Shown: piece by piece, positions 40,430 through 49,734 of the stretch
Layout of the letters: each line of letters opens with the position of its first letter
Position numbering within the stretch: position 1 is the stretch's first letter
DNA from: Candidatus Pantoea bituminis
GTDB lineage: Bacteria; Pseudomonadota; Gammaproteobacteria; Enterobacterales; Enterobacteriaceae
DNA: 64,000 nucleotides
Direction: 5' to 3'
Assembly (NCBI RefSeq): GCF_018842675.1
Contig: NZ_JAGTWO010000004.1
Span: 2,914,001-2,978,000 of the forward strand
Made by a program: the position numbers and the translations under genes
The notes under the pieces: model-generated
Seen by the model: the letters and a program-made list of their open reading frames with translations, nothing else
Told to the model about the DNA's origin: nothing
The model's database searches: none

Positions 40430-40550
40430 TTTTGTCCCCTGCCTCGCTCCTCCCCGTAAATGGGGAGGAAGATGCTGCAATAGGCGAATTCGGTATCAAC
40501 ATGTGGAGCGTCTCCTTCCCCGCGATGCGGGGAAGGCCGGGATGGGGGAC
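40430..40550 (-). repeat. Dispersed palindromic GC-rich element, inverted copy
   Basis: Same element as at 27.1-27.4 kb, in opposite orientation: TTTGTCCCC end, CCTCCCC/GGGGAGG hairpin, GATGCTGC...GAGCGTC inner pair, CTTCCCCGC/GCGGGGAAG hairpin, GATGGGGGAC end. Several end-only fragments precede it at about 40350-40425. Confidence 0.82.
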
Positions 40551-40573
40551 AGCGCGCACCCACTAAGAGCCCC

Positions 40574-40909
40574 TTAACTTCCCCGATAAGTCGACCATGA
40601 CCAGGGCGAAATCAAAAACGGCAGGTGGAAATGGCTGCCCGCCTCGGCAATGACAAAATCAATTTGGGCACTGACATACAGCGCATCGCGACCTGCAACC
40701 GCAAAGTAATCACCAATTTCGGCGGTCAGCCGATAATGTCCTGGCGATACCGGTTCTGGCGTTAAATCTTTCAGCCGCCCGTCGCTGTCAGTGACGCCTT
40801 CAGAAACGGGAAGCCATCCTTCTGGGCTATTTTGCTCCAGTGAAATCGCCACGCCGATTGCCGGTTTGCCCAGCGCGGTATCAAGAATGTGAGTAGTAAT
40901 GGTGCTCAT
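40574..40909 (-). CDS. uraH: 5-hydroxyisourate hydrolase
   Basis: 111 residues, transthyretin-like fold. The N-terminal THILDTALGKPA and C-terminal YRGS signature are the family hallmarks. Hydrolyses HIU to OHCU in urate degradation (HpxT in Klebsiella). Overlaps uraD by four bases. The urate-oxidising enzyme is not in this window. Confidence 0.96.
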   Translation of the reverse strand: MSTITTHILDTALGKPAIGVAISLEQNSPEGWLPVSEGVTDSDGRLKDLTPEPVSPGHYRLTAEIGDYFAVAGRDALYVSAQIDFVIAEAGSHFHLPFLISPWSWSTYRGS

Positions 40910-41400
40910 GCCATGCTCTCCTTAAGACGTAACAAGGTGATTTCTCGCAGTTGATCCAGCGCTTCCTGCTGCTCGCTTTGCGGGTCATTGCCCAGACGAC
41001 GCTGTAACTCTGCCAGCATCTCTTCGCCGCTACGCCCTTTTGCGCGAATCAAAAATACCCGACCAAAGCGGGCTTCGTAGCGCTGATTGCCTTGCAACAT
41101 CGCCTGTTGCAACGTGTTATCGGCCTGCTGCATCGCAGATTGCTCGCCACGCGACAGCGAAGCCTCTTTACTCGCGCCACTTACCCGATCGCCAATACGC
41201 GGATGTGCAGAGAGTGCCTGCTGAAGATCGGTGCCCTGCCATTGACGCGCCAACCGATCGCCCTCGGCGAGCAGCGCGTCGAGCGACGTATAAGGGCGCG
41301 CTGCTGCCAGCGCCTGTTGCCAGGCGGGAATCGCCACGCAATGAGCAATTGAAGCGATAGCATCATCAGCGGAAAGCTGATTAAAAACGGCTAATTCCAT
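40906..41400 (-). CDS. uraD: OHCU decarboxylase
   Basis: 164 residues (HpxQ in Klebsiella). Catalytic segment HPRIGDR with the conserved His, then SRGEQSAM and FLIRAKGRSGEEMLAELQRRLGN. Converts OHCU stereospecifically to (S)-allantoin. Translationally coupled to uraH, 25 bases after hpxK. Confidence 0.95.
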   Translation of the reverse strand: MELAVFNQLSADDAIASIAHCVAIPAWQQALAAARPYTSLDALLAEGDRLARQWQGTDLQQALSAHPRIGDRVSGASKEASLSRGEQSAMQQADNTLQQAMLQGNQRYEARFGRVFLIRAKGRSGEEMLAELQRRLGNDPQSEQQEALDQLREITLLRLKESMA

Positions 41401-41425
41401 GCTTCTCTCCCTTTAATGAATCCGT

Positions 41426-42682
41426 TCAGCGATTCTGTTCTGCAATATGACAGATCGCCTGCAAATAGGCCTGAACGGCGGGTGCCACATCTTCAGCCAT
41501 AACCGATTCAGCCGGATGATGACTGATGCCACGATCGTTGCGCACAAACAACATCCCAACCGGCCAGCGTTCGGCAATCGCGATGGCATCATGTCCCGCG
41601 CCGCTCGGCAGCGACACACTTCGGCCCTGCACGGTTTCTACCGCGTGGCTCAATGCCTGCTGCAACAGCGGATCGCAGGCCGTTGCCGCAATGCGATAAT
41701 ACTCATGGGATTCGAAACGCAAACCGCGACGCAGCGCGATCGCTTCAGCTTGCGTCAATAACGTCGACAGCAAGGTTTCCAGCGGATCGTCTTGTGGTCC
41801 ACGCACGTCCAACGACAAATCGACTTCGCCAGGAATAACATTCACCGCGCCGGGCGCGCAACTTAAGGTACCCACGGTGGCCACCAGTTGCGGGTCCTGG
41901 TCGCGCGTGGTGTGTTCGATAAACACCATCCATTCAGCAGCAGCAGCCAGCGCATCTTTGCGATGCGTCATCGGCACCGTGCCCGCGTGACCCGCTTCGC
42001 CGGTGAAACGGCAATTCAGGCGACGTGCACCATTAATGGCGGTGACCACGCCGAGCGCCAGATTCTCTTGCTCCAGACAAGGCCCCTGTTCGATATGCAA
42101 TTCCAGATAGGCCACGATCTCGTTAACATCTCGCGCTGCGCGATGGATTTGGGTGCTGTCGAGTCCGACATCGCTCATCGCCTGCGCCACGGTAATGCCG
42201 TTGCCATCGGGATGGGTTACCCAGCTTTCCGGCCAAGTGCCGGTAATGCCGCGGCTGCCTAACAGCGTAATGCCGAAACGCGTACCCTCCTCGTCGCCAA
42301 AACCTATAATCTCAATCGCCAGCGGCAAACGTTGCTGACGTTCATGCAGCCATTGCACGGTTTCAATGGCGGTTAAGACGCCAAGCATCCCGTCGTAGCG
42401 GCCCGCGTTGCGTACCGTATCGAGATGCGAACCCAACAACAGCGCAGGTGCACCCACATCAACGGCTTCGTAACGTCCACAGATATTGCCGACGGCATCT
42501 TGCCAAACCTGCATACCGGCGGCTTTCATCCATTCACCCACGCAGGCATTAGCGCGTAAATGCTCTGGTGACAGATAAACTCGGGTTAATCCGTCGGCCG
42601 ACTCGCTGATCTCTGCCAGCGCGTCACAGCGCGTCATCACGCGCAGCGCGGCGGTTTGCGCTTCGCTGGCGTTCATTTTCAT
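41426..42682 (-). CDS. hpxK: Allantoate amidohydrolase
   Basis: About 418 residues from ATG 42682, M20-family di-metal hydrolase. Metal-ligand segments LLGSHLDTVRNAGRYDG, GFGDEEGTRFG and LELHIEQGPCLE, and SGAGHDA. Releases ammonia and CO2 from allantoate to give ureidoglycine. The start overlaps the hpxJ stop by four bases; a longer in-frame extension inside hpxJ is rejected. Confidence 0.95.
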   Translation of the reverse strand: MKMNASEAQTAALRVMTRCDALAEISESADGLTRVYLSPEHLRANACVGEWMKAAGMQVWQDAVGNICGRYEAVDVGAPALLLGSHLDTVRNAGRYDGMLGVLTAIETVQWLHERQQRLPLAIEIIGFGDEEGTRFGITLLGSRGITGTWPESWVTHPDGNGITVAQAMSDVGLDSTQIHRAARDVNEIVAYLELHIEQGPCLEQENLALGVVTAINGARRLNCRFTGEAGHAGTVPMTHRKDALAAAAEWMVFIEHTTRDQDPQLVATVGTLSCAPGAVNVIPGEVDLSLDVRGPQDDPLETLLSTLLTQAEAIALRRGLRFESHEYYRIAATACDPLLQQALSHAVETVQGRSVSLPSGAGHDAIAIAERWPVGMLFVRNDRGISHHPAESVMAEDVAPAVQAYLQAICHIAEQNR

Positions 42683-43914
42683 GCATGGCTCCCGTAGTGA
42701 TCCCACGCCGCTTGTGAAGCCGCACCTTGCGGGGTGCGATAACCCAGATGCGTTAACACGCTTTCCAGCGCAGACAGCGTTTGCATCACGCAATCTTTTC
42801 GTGCGTTGTAACCCATAGTGCCGATACGCCAGACTTTGCCGTGCAGCGGGCCAAACGAGGTACCGATTTCGATAGCGAAATCGTCCAGCATCAGTTTGCG
42901 TACCTGATCGCCATTAACGCCCTGCGGAATCACCACGCCCAATACGTTATTCATTTTGTGTTTCAGGTCGCCGAAGGTTTCCAGTCCCATGCCCTGAATC
43001 CCTTTCAACATCGCTTCGCCATGCAGTTGGTGGCGCGCAATGCCGTTATCCAGTCCTTCTTGCAGGATCAAACGCGCGCATTCACGGGCGCCAAACAGCG
43101 CGGTGGTCGCTTCAGTGTGGTGATTCAGGCGCTCGGGTCCCCAGTAATCCATCACCATGCCGAGATCGAAATAGTTGGAGTAGATCATCTCGTCGTCGCC
43201 ATCCTGATGCGCGTCAGTGCGAATCCCCTCTTCCACACATTTGCGTTTGCGGATCACGGCTTCCATTTCGGCGCTCAGCGTAATCGGCGAGGTGCCAGAC
43301 GGGCCGCCAAGGCACTTTTGCATGCCAGCAGAAACCGCGTCCAACCCCCACGCATCGGTTTCCAGCGCGTTGCCGGCCAGCGAAGCGGTGGCATCGGTAT
43401 AGAACAGCACGCCGTACTTTTTACAGATCGCTCCCAACTCCGCCAGCGGTTGCAGCATGGTGGTGGACGTGTCGCCCTGTACCGTCAACAGCAGGCGCGG
43501 CTTCACGCGTTTAATGGCATCTTCCACCTGATCGGGCGTAAAGACTTCGCCCCACGGCACCTCAATGGTGTGCACTTCAGCGCGACAGCGGCGAGCAATC
43601 TCACACAGCAAATGACCAAAACGTCCAAATACCGGCACCAACACTTTGTCGCCTGGACGAATTGCCGACAGCAGAATCGCTTCGATACCGGCGCGTGAAG
43701 TGCCATCAACCAGCATCGTCCAGCGGTTTTCAGTACGAAACACGCCACGATAGAGCGCCATCACTTCATTCATGTAATGCGTCATGGCGGGATCGTACTG
43801 ACCCAGCAACTGGCTCGACATCGCACGCAGTACGCGTGGATCGGCGTTGATCGGCCCCGGTCCCATCAGCAGGCGTTGAGGGGGATTAAGTTGTGAGAAT
43901 TGGGTGATATCCAT
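42679..43914 (-). CDS. hpxJ: (S)-ureidoglycine-glyoxylate aminotransferase
   Basis: About 411 residues from ATG 43914, which has AAGGA at seven-base spacing; an in-frame ATG 21 bases upstream has no such site. PLP fold-type I, related to alanine-glyoxylate transaminase: LLMGPGPINADPRVLRAMS, TDATASLAGN, with PLP Lys in SAGMQKCLGGPSG. Transfers the ureidoglycine amino group to a keto acid such as glyoxylate, producing oxalurate, the entry to the HpxWXYZ branch. Confidence 0.95.
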   Translation of the reverse strand: MDITQFSQLNPPQRLLMGPGPINADPRVLRAMSSQLLGQYDPAMTHYMNEVMALYRGVFRTENRWTMLVDGTSRAGIEAILLSAIRPGDKVLVPVFGRFGHLLCEIARRCRAEVHTIEVPWGEVFTPDQVEDAIKRVKPRLLLTVQGDTSTTMLQPLAELGAICKKYGVLFYTDATASLAGNALETDAWGLDAVSAGMQKCLGGPSGTSPITLSAEMEAVIRKRKCVEEGIRTDAHQDGDDEMIYSNYFDLGMVMDYWGPERLNHHTEATTALFGARECARLILQEGLDNGIARHQLHGEAMLKGIQGMGLETFGDLKHKMNNVLGVVIPQGVNGDQVRKLMLDDFAIEIGTSFGPLHGKVWRIGTMGYNARKDCVMQTLSALESVLTHLGYRTPQGAASQAAWDHYGSHA

Positions 43915-43935
43915 GGTGAATTCCTTGTTAGACAC

Positions 43936-44667
43936 TTAGAGGCGGACTGAGGAGATAAACTGCTTCAGCTCTGGTGTTTGCGGATTCGCGAACAGCGTTT
44001 TACTGTCGCCCTGCTCCCAGACGCGCCCCTGATGCATAAAGACCACACGATCGCCCACGTCGCGGGCGAAGTTCATTTCATGCGTAACGAGAATCAGCGT
44101 CATGCCTTCTGCCGCCAGCTTTTCTAATACCTTCAGCACTTCGCCAACCAATTCAGGATCGAGCGCCGAGGTGATCTCGTCACAGAGTAAAACTTTGGGC
44201 GTCATCGCCAGCGCACGGGCAATCGCCACGCGCTGCTGCTGGCCGCCGGAAAGGCTGGAAGGATAGTAGTTCAGTCGTTCGCCGAGGCCGACTTTATCCA
44301 GCATCTGCGCCGCCAGTTCACGGCACTCGGCTTCACTCTTTTTCAGCACGCGGCGCGGCGCCAGCATGACGTTTTCCAGCGCCGTCATGTGCGGAAACAG
44401 ATTGAAGTTCTGAAACACCATCCCAACCGAACGGCTGATTTCACGCGCCTGTGACTCACGATCGGTGATGGTCATTCCGCCCAGCTTAATACTGCCTTCC
44501 TGATAACCTTCAAGACCATTCATGCAGCGTAACAGCGTACTTTTCCCCGATCCGCTGCGACCAATAATGGAGATGACTTCACCCATATCGACATCCAGAT
44601 CGACGCCTTTCAGCACATGGTTTGTGCCGTAATATTTCTGCACCTGATTAATGGTGATGAGCGGCAT
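43936..44667 (-). CDS. Polar amino-acid-type ABC transporter ATPase (GlnQ-like)
   Basis: 243 residues from ATG 44667 (PLITINQVQKYYGTNHVLKGVD). Walker A GRSGSGKSTLL, signature LSGGQQQRVAIARAL, Walker B VLLCDEITSALD, H-loop THEMNF. The sequence as given reads through in frame from the upstream permease and looks like a fusion, but this results from one missing base at 44672-44676. Energises import of a purine catabolite, inferred from context. Confidence 0.92.
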   Translation of the reverse strand: MPLITINQVQKYYGTNHVLKGVDLDVDMGEVISIIGRSGSGKSTLLRCMNGLEGYQEGSIKLGGMTITDRESQAREISRSVGMVFQNFNLFPHMTALENVMLAPRRVLKKSEAECRELAAQMLDKVGLGERLNYYPSSLSGGQQQRVAIARALAMTPKVLLCDEITSALDPELVGEVLKVLEKLAAEGMTLILVTHEMNFARDVGDRVVFMHQGRVWEQGDSKTLFANPQTPELKQFISSVRL

Positions 44668-45305
44668 TGAATTTTTCTCCAGATACTGGCTGTAGCGAGA
44701 CAGCGGATAACACATCAGGAAGTAGCCCAGTGCCACCAACCCGAATACTTTAAATGGCTGATAGGTCACGTTATTTAAAATCGTGCCCGCTTTAGTCAGC
44801 TCAATGAAACCGATGATGGAAGCCAACGCGGTGCCTTTGATGACCTGCACGGCAAAGCCCACGGTGGGCGCGATGGCGATACGAATCGCCTGCGGTGTAA
44901 TGACTCGCATCAGTGTTTGACCGAAATTGAGTCCCAGGCAGCGCGACGCTTCCCATTGGCCTTTAGGTAGCGCATTAATGCTGCCGTACCAGATATCGAC
45001 CAGGAAGGCGCTGGTATAGAGCGTTAAAGCAACCGACGCCGCGGTCCAGGGTGCAACATCAATCCCGAACATCCCGACGCCGAAAAAGCCAGAAACAGCT
45101 GCATCAGCAGCGGCGTGCCCTGAAACAGTTCGGTGTAAGCGCGAACCGCACGCGACAGCCATTTGCGTTTTAGCAAGCGCATAAACAGCAGCGGAAGCGT
45201 GACGACCGTGCCGCCAAAAAACGCCACCAGCGATAATAAAATGGTCCAGCGCGCCGCCAGCAGTAAGTTGCGCACGATGTCCCAATCGGTAAAGCTCGTC
45301 ATCAT
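44648..45305 (-). CDS. Amino-acid-type ABC transporter permease (two apparent frameshifts)
   Basis: His/Glu/Gln/Arg-family permease (MTSFTDWDIVRNLLLAARWTI... AYTELFQGTPLLMQLFLAF; EAA-type loop ALPKGQWEASRCLGL). Two single-base defects: the A5 run at 45082-45086 and the T5 run at 44672-44676. Repair joins three frame segments into about 219 residues ending KKFNAAHHH at TAA 44648, overlapping the ATPase start by 20 bases. Its ATG at 45305 overlaps the preceding permease stop. Confidence 0.88.
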
Positions 45306-45967
45306 GACTGCACTCCAAACCATTTGCGGCCAATGCCCAGCAGCAGCTGACGCATGGCAATGGACAACGCCAGATAGATCAGCGTGGTCACCAGATAGAC
45401 TTCAAAGCTCAAAAAGGTGCGCGACTGAATCAGGTTGGCAGCAAACGTCAGTTCTTCATAGGAAACCTGTGACACCACTGACGATCCCAGCATCACGATG
45501 ATGCATTGGCTGACCAGCGCGGGGTAAATACGCTGCAGCGACGGCGGCAGCACCACGCGCAGAAATGTCTGGCTGCGGGTTAATCCCAATACGCGTCCCG
45601 CTTCCCATTGCCCTTTAGGTGTTACCTGAATGCCGGCGCGAATAATTTCGGTGCTGTACGCGCCAAGGTTAATTAGCATCGCCAGCAGCGCAGCTTCACC
45701 CGCAGTGAGTTTCAGCCCGAGATTGGGTAAACCGAATACGATAAAAAAGAGTTGCACCACGAACGGCGTATTGCGGATCAGTTCAACGTACACGCCCCAG
45801 ATGCGACTCAACGCGCTCGGTTTGCCGCTGCGTAACGCCGCGCCAAAGATACCGAGGCCGACACCGCCGACAGTGGCGAGCACCGTCAGCTGAATGGTGA
45901 TCCAGAGGCCGGAGAGCAATTCCGGCCAATACGGCCACAATGCGGGAAAGTTAAGTTGCCCGATCAT
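45302..45967 (-). CDS. Amino-acid-type ABC transporter permease
   Basis: 221 residues, about five transmembrane helices, with the GTP/EAA segments ELIRNTPFVVQLFFI and VTPKGQWEAGRVLGL. Pairs with the next permease as a heterodimeric channel. Between the binding-protein gene and the second permease in one minus-strand operon. Confidence 0.93.
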   Translation of the reverse strand: MIGQLNFPALWPYWPELLSGLWITIQLTVLATVGGVGLGIFGAALRSGKPSALSRIWGVYVELIRNTPFVVQLFFIVFGLPNLGLKLTAGEAALLAMLINLGAYSTEIIRAGIQVTPKGQWEAGRVLGLTRSQTFLRVVLPPSLQRIYPALVSQCIIVMLGSSVVSQVSYEELTFAANLIQSRTFLSFEVYLVTTLIYLALSIAMRQLLLGIGRKWFGVQS

Positions 45968-45977
45968 TGTTTCGTCC

Positions 45978-46763
45978 TTATGCGCCGAGGTTGGCAGGCA
46001 GCGGTGCTTTCAACCACTCTTGCGACAGTTTGTTCAACGTGCCATCTTTGATGCCCTGCTCAATCAGCGCATTCATCTTATCTTTCAGCGCCGGCTCATT
46101 TTTCTTCAGACCGATAAAGCACGGTGAATCTTTCAACATGAACTGGGCAACGGGCGCTTTCGCCGGGTTCTGACGAGTGATCGCGGCCACCACTAAGTTA
46201 CCGGTCGCGACGTATTGAACCTGACCCGAAAGATAAGCTGACAGCGTGGTGTTGTTATCTTCATAACGTTTTACCTGCGCATCTTTTGGCGCGACATCGC
46301 TCAACACCATATCTTCAACTGCTCCGCGCGTTACGCCAACAGACTTACCGCTCAGCGCCGCCGCGTCTTTCACCTCTTCACCTTTTGGCCCAAACACGCC
46401 CAGGAAGAACGGCGCATAGGCACGCGTAAAGTCGATGACCTTTTCACGCTCAGCGTTTTTACCCATGCTGGAGATCACCAGATCGACTTTATCGGTCTGA
46501 AGATAAGGTACGCGGTTAGCGCTGGTGACGGGCACCAACTGCAACTTAAGTTTCATCTGTTTAGCCAGATACTTCGCCATGTCGATGTCATAACCTTGCG
46601 GCTGCAAGTCAGTGCCAACCGATCCAAACGGCGGGAAGTCCTGAGGTACCGCAACGCGAAGGACGCCGCGCTTTTGAATATCCTGCAGTTGATCAGCCAG
46701 CGCACTGCCTGCTTGTGCCATCAGTAATGCCGCTGTCGCCACTGCCATCAAAACTTTTTTCAT
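45978..46763 (-). CDS. Amino-acid-type ABC transporter periplasmic binding protein
   Basis: 261 residues with signal peptide (KKVLMAVATAALLMAQAGSALA). Type 2 periplasmic binding fold: RGVLRVAVPQDFPPFGSVG, GYDIDMAKYLAKQMK and GKSVGVTRGAVEDM. First gene of the operon running to hpxJ, hpxK, uraD and uraH, so the ligand is probably allantoate, allantoin or a related ureide; not proven. Confidence 0.92.
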   Translation of the reverse strand: MKKVLMAVATAALLMAQAGSALADQLQDIQKRGVLRVAVPQDFPPFGSVGTDLQPQGYDIDMAKYLAKQMKLKLQLVPVTSANRVPYLQTDKVDLVISSMGKNAEREKVIDFTRAYAPFFLGVFGPKGEEVKDAAALSGKSVGVTRGAVEDMVLSDVAPKDAQVKRYEDNNTTLSAYLSGQVQYVATGNLVVAAITRQNPAKAPVAQFMLKDSPCFIGLKKNEPALKDKMNALIEQGIKDGTLNKLSQEWLKAPLPANLGA

Positions 46764-46781
46764 TATGCACCCCAGTGAATT

Positions 46782-46803
46782 AACGTGAAAGATTTACGTG
46801 AAA
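46782..46803. promoter_or_regulatory. Possible regulator site: ACGTGAAA direct repeat
   Basis: AACGTGAAA (46782-46790) and TACGTGAAA (46795-46803) are direct repeats 13 bp apart, just upstream of the ABC-hpxJK-ura operon. Candidate target of HpxU; unproven. Confidence 0.35.
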
Positions 46804-46967
46804 CAAAAGATTCTTGATAAAGCAATTTGCAACTAATGTGCCAACCAGCATTATCTGGAGAAACGCGTTATTTATTCGAGGCATTAGGAGATTGACGGCG
46901 TAACAATCGCGCTTAAACCGTCAAGAGGAGATGAACCAAAAGAGGCAAAGCACCAAAATGGTGCCTG

Positions 46968-47807
46968 TTAGCGGTGCTCCAACTCGTCAAATTGCTGATA
47001 AAGATCGGCAATATGGTGAATACGTTGACGCCCATGAGATAACATTTCGTGTAATAACGCATTCGCCAGCAAATTAATCAGGCTCATCGCTGAAGCGTAG
47101 CTGTCAAAGGCAGAAACGCTGTCGAGGGGCGCGCAGAGTTGCCAGCGTGCCAGTGAAATCACCGTCTGCGCCTGGGGTTCACACAATGCCAGTTGCGGCA
47201 CGCCAGCGCTTTGCAACTGCTGCATCAGCGGACGAATAATGCGCGTGCGACGACGAAACGCCATCACCACCACCATGTCATCCGGGGTGATATCAACCAA
47301 CTCTTCCGCCAGCGTTTGGCCTGGCTGCGGCAGAATATGCACCTGCGGACGCGCCTGCATTAGCTGTTGACGCAGGTGCAAAGCAACCGGATAAGCGTTG
47401 CGCATTCCAATGATAAAAATGCGTTTTGCCTGTGCTAACTGCTGAATGACTTCACTGAACTGCTGTGCATCAATGTTGTTAACCCACTGTGTCAGATTCG
47501 CCATTTCCTGCTTGTAGTGGCGCGACAACAAGGTGTTGCCCTGCACCGCATCACGGTTGTCGGTAAGCGGCATGCCACTTTGGCGCAGGGTGCGCAATTC
47601 ATCGCGCATATCTTTGTATTTTTCATAGCCCAAACGTTTAAACAGGCGGCTGACGGTGGCTTTCGACACGCCACTCAGCCGCGCCAGCTCAGCGCTGTTG
47701 TAGCTGATGAGATCATCAAAGTGATCAAAGACAAAGTCAGCAATGCGCTGTTCCTGCGGCGAAAGCTGGGGATAGTGGCTTCTGAGCCGTTCATCAAGCT
47801 GTTTCAT
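46968..47807 (-). CDS. hpxU: RpiR/MurR-family regulator HpxU
   Basis: 279 residues. N-terminal helix-turn-helix (about 1-75; YNSAELARLSGVSKATVSRLFKRLG) and a C-terminal SIS domain (RIFIIGMRNAYPVALHLRQQL). Divergent from hpxWXYZ and upstream of the transporter operon, so likely controls both in response to a pathway intermediate. Confidence 0.88.
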   Translation of the reverse strand: MKQLDERLRSHYPQLSPQEQRIADFVFDHFDDLISYNSAELARLSGVSKATVSRLFKRLGYEKYKDMRDELRTLRQSGMPLTDNRDAVQGNTLLSRHYKQEMANLTQWVNNIDAQQFSEVIQQLAQAKRIFIIGMRNAYPVALHLRQQLMQARPQVHILPQPGQTLAEELVDITPDDMVVVMAFRRRTRIIRPLMQQLQSAGVPQLALCEPQAQTVISLARWQLCAPLDSVSAFDSYASAMSLINLLANALLHEMLSHGRQRIHHIADLYQQFDELEHR

Positions 47808-47949
47808 TATTCATCCTGTAACTTTCGTTTCAGATCAAGCTAGCATATTTTGCGCCAGGTTCGCTTCACCGCTTTGTCACCTTAGTGAAAACTGGAACAG
47901 CTCTTGCTTTAGTTTCTCTACTGTTACCCGAAAGCAAAACGAGAAACGA

Positions 47950-49536
47950 ATGATTCAGAGCAATATGGCCCCGCTGGGCATGGCGGTTACACCGCATCAT
48001 CTGGCCAGTGAAAGCGCGCTGGCGGTACTGCGCGAAGGCGGCAACGCCATTGAAGCGATGGTGGCGGCAGCCTCTACCATTGCGGTGGTTTATCCGCACA
48101 TGAATGGCTTAGGCGGTGATGGTTTTTGGTTAGTGATGCCGCCACAAGGCGACCCGATTGCTATTGATGCCAGCGGCTCAGCCGGTTCCCTCGCCCACTT
48201 CGATTTCTATCACAATGAACCGCATATTCCCCATCGCGGCCCTAAAGCAGCGCTGACCGTAGCGGGCACCGTCAGCGGCTGGCAGGAAGCGTTAACGCTT
48301 TCCGGCGAACTGGGCGGCACGCCGCTTCCGTTGGCACGGCTACTGCGTGATGCCCTTCGGTATGCTGCCGACGGCATTCCGGTGACGGCTTCTCAGGCTG
48401 CGGCGACTGAAGCTAAGCGCGCTGAATTGCAGCATCAGCCCGGTTTTGCCGCGACGTTTTTGCCGGATGGCGATGTTCCGCAAGCGGGCAGCCGTTTTAC
48501 TCAGCCAGCACTGGCGCAAACGCTGAGCCAGTTAGCTGAGGAAGGGCTCGACAGCTTTTATCGCGGCAATTTGTCGCATCATCTGGCGCGTGAACTGTCC
48601 GCGCTCGGCATGCCGATTACCCTTGAAGACTTGCAACAACAGCGTGCCCGGCGCTGCACGCCGCTGCATATCGCCCACAGCGAAGGTGATATCTGGAATA
48701 TGACACCACCGACTCAAGGCATGGTTTCGCTGGCAATTCTTGGCATTACCGATCGGCTGCAGATGGCGAAAGCGGATGAAGCGCAAACCGTGCACCGCAT
48801 CGTTGAGGCCACTAAAAAAGCCTTTGCGCTGCGCGACAAGCATATTACCGATCCGCGTCACATCACCGAAGATCTGCAAGCATTGCTCGACAGCGATCAC
48901 CTCGCCATGCTTGCCAGCCAAATAGAGGATGACCGTGCTGCGCCGTGGGGAACCGGTCGCGGTCCCGGCGATACGGTGTGGATGGGCGTCATGGACAGCA
49001 GCGGACTTGCGGTCTCCTTTATTCAAAGCATCTATCACGAATTTGGTAGCGGCGTGGTGCTACCCGGCACCGGAATCACCTGGCAAAACCGCGGCGCGGC
49101 TTTCAGCCTCGATCCTGAACATTTGCTGGCGCTGGCACCAGGCAAACAACCCTTCCACACCCTCAACCCGGCGGCAGCGCGACTGAAAGATGGCCGCGTG
49201 ATGGTTTACGGCTCAATGGGCGGCGATGGGCAACCCCAAACGCAGGCCGCAATTTTTACGCGTCACGTGATTCAGGGCATGCCGCTACAGCAAGCGGTGA
49301 GCGCGCCGCGCTGGTTGCTGGGCCGCACATGGGGGCAATCTTCTGACTCGCTCAAGCTGGAAGGCCGCTTCTCCATCGAAACGCTGGAACGTTTACGTCA
49401 GTTGGGCCACGACGTTGAGCTGCTGCCAGATTTCAGTGAAGCGGTCGGCCATGCTGGTGCGATTGTGCGACACAACAACGGCATGTTTGAAGGCGCGAGC
49501 GATCCGCGCAGCAACGGCAGCGCCGCAGGTTTTTAA
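47950..49536 (+). CDS. hpxW: HpxW oxamate amidohydrolase (gamma-glutamyltransferase fold)
   Basis: 528 residues of the Ntn-hydrolase gamma-glutamyltransferase family. The maturation/catalytic Thr is about Thr342 in GPGDTVWMGVMD; family blocks NGLGGDGFWLVM and GVVLPGTGITWQNRGAAF are present. No signal peptide, unlike periplasmic GGT. The Klebsiella homologue hydrolyses oxamate to oxalate and ammonia. First gene of hpxWXYZ. Confidence 0.92.
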   Translation: MIQSNMAPLGMAVTPHHLASESALAVLREGGNAIEAMVAAASTIAVVYPHMNGLGGDGFWLVMPPQGDPIAIDASGSAGSLAHFDFYHNEPHIPHRGPKAALTVAGTVSGWQEALTLSGELGGTPLPLARLLRDALRYAADGIPVTASQAAATEAKRAELQHQPGFAATFLPDGDVPQAGSRFTQPALAQTLSQLAEEGLDSFYRGNLSHHLARELSALGMPITLEDLQQQRARRCTPLHIAHSEGDIWNMTPPTQGMVSLAILGITDRLQMAKADEAQTVHRIVEATKKAFALRDKHITDPRHITEDLQALLDSDHLAMLASQIEDDRAAPWGTGRGPGDTVWMGVMDSSGLAVSFIQSIYHEFGSGVVLPGTGITWQNRGAAFSLDPEHLLALAPGKQPFHTLNPAAARLKDGRVMVYGSMGGDGQPQTQAAIFTRHVIQGMPLQQAVSAPRWLLGRTWGQSSDSLKLEGRFSIETLERLRQLGHDVELLPDFSEAVGHAGAIVRHNNGMFEGASDPRSNGSAAGF

Positions 49537-49545
49537 CCGGAGAGA

Positions 49546-49734
49546 ATGATGAATCAGAACATCGACTGGGCGATCTATATCGCGCAAATGGAACAGATAC
49601 TGAATGTCGAGCTGGATGAGGCGCGTCGCGCTGAGCTGCTGACGCAGATGACACGTATTGCTGGCATGGCGGCACCGCTGATGGCGTTTCCACTCGACGA
49701 TCGTCTGGAAGTGGCAGGAGTGTACAAAGCATGA
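49546..49734 (+). CDS. hpxX: HpxX, small AtzG-like (DUF4089) subunit
   Basis: 62 residues, helical. Relatives (AtzG) act as GatC-like stabilising partners of AtzE-type amidases. Start after GGAGAGAATG; overlaps hpxY by four bases, consistent with a stoichiometric complex. Confidence 0.88.
   Translation: MMNQNIDWAIYIAQMEQILNVELDEARRAELLTQMTRIAGMAAPLMAFPLDDRLEVAGVYKA

Noticed and set aside
40257..40563. Minus-strand open frames of 64 and 100 codons
   Set aside because: Again translations of the dispersed palindromic element and its fragments.
43936..45360. Single fused permease-ATPase gene
   Set aside because: Created by a missing base at 44672-44676; the N-terminal 80 residues of the long frame are out-of-frame translation of the permease gene.
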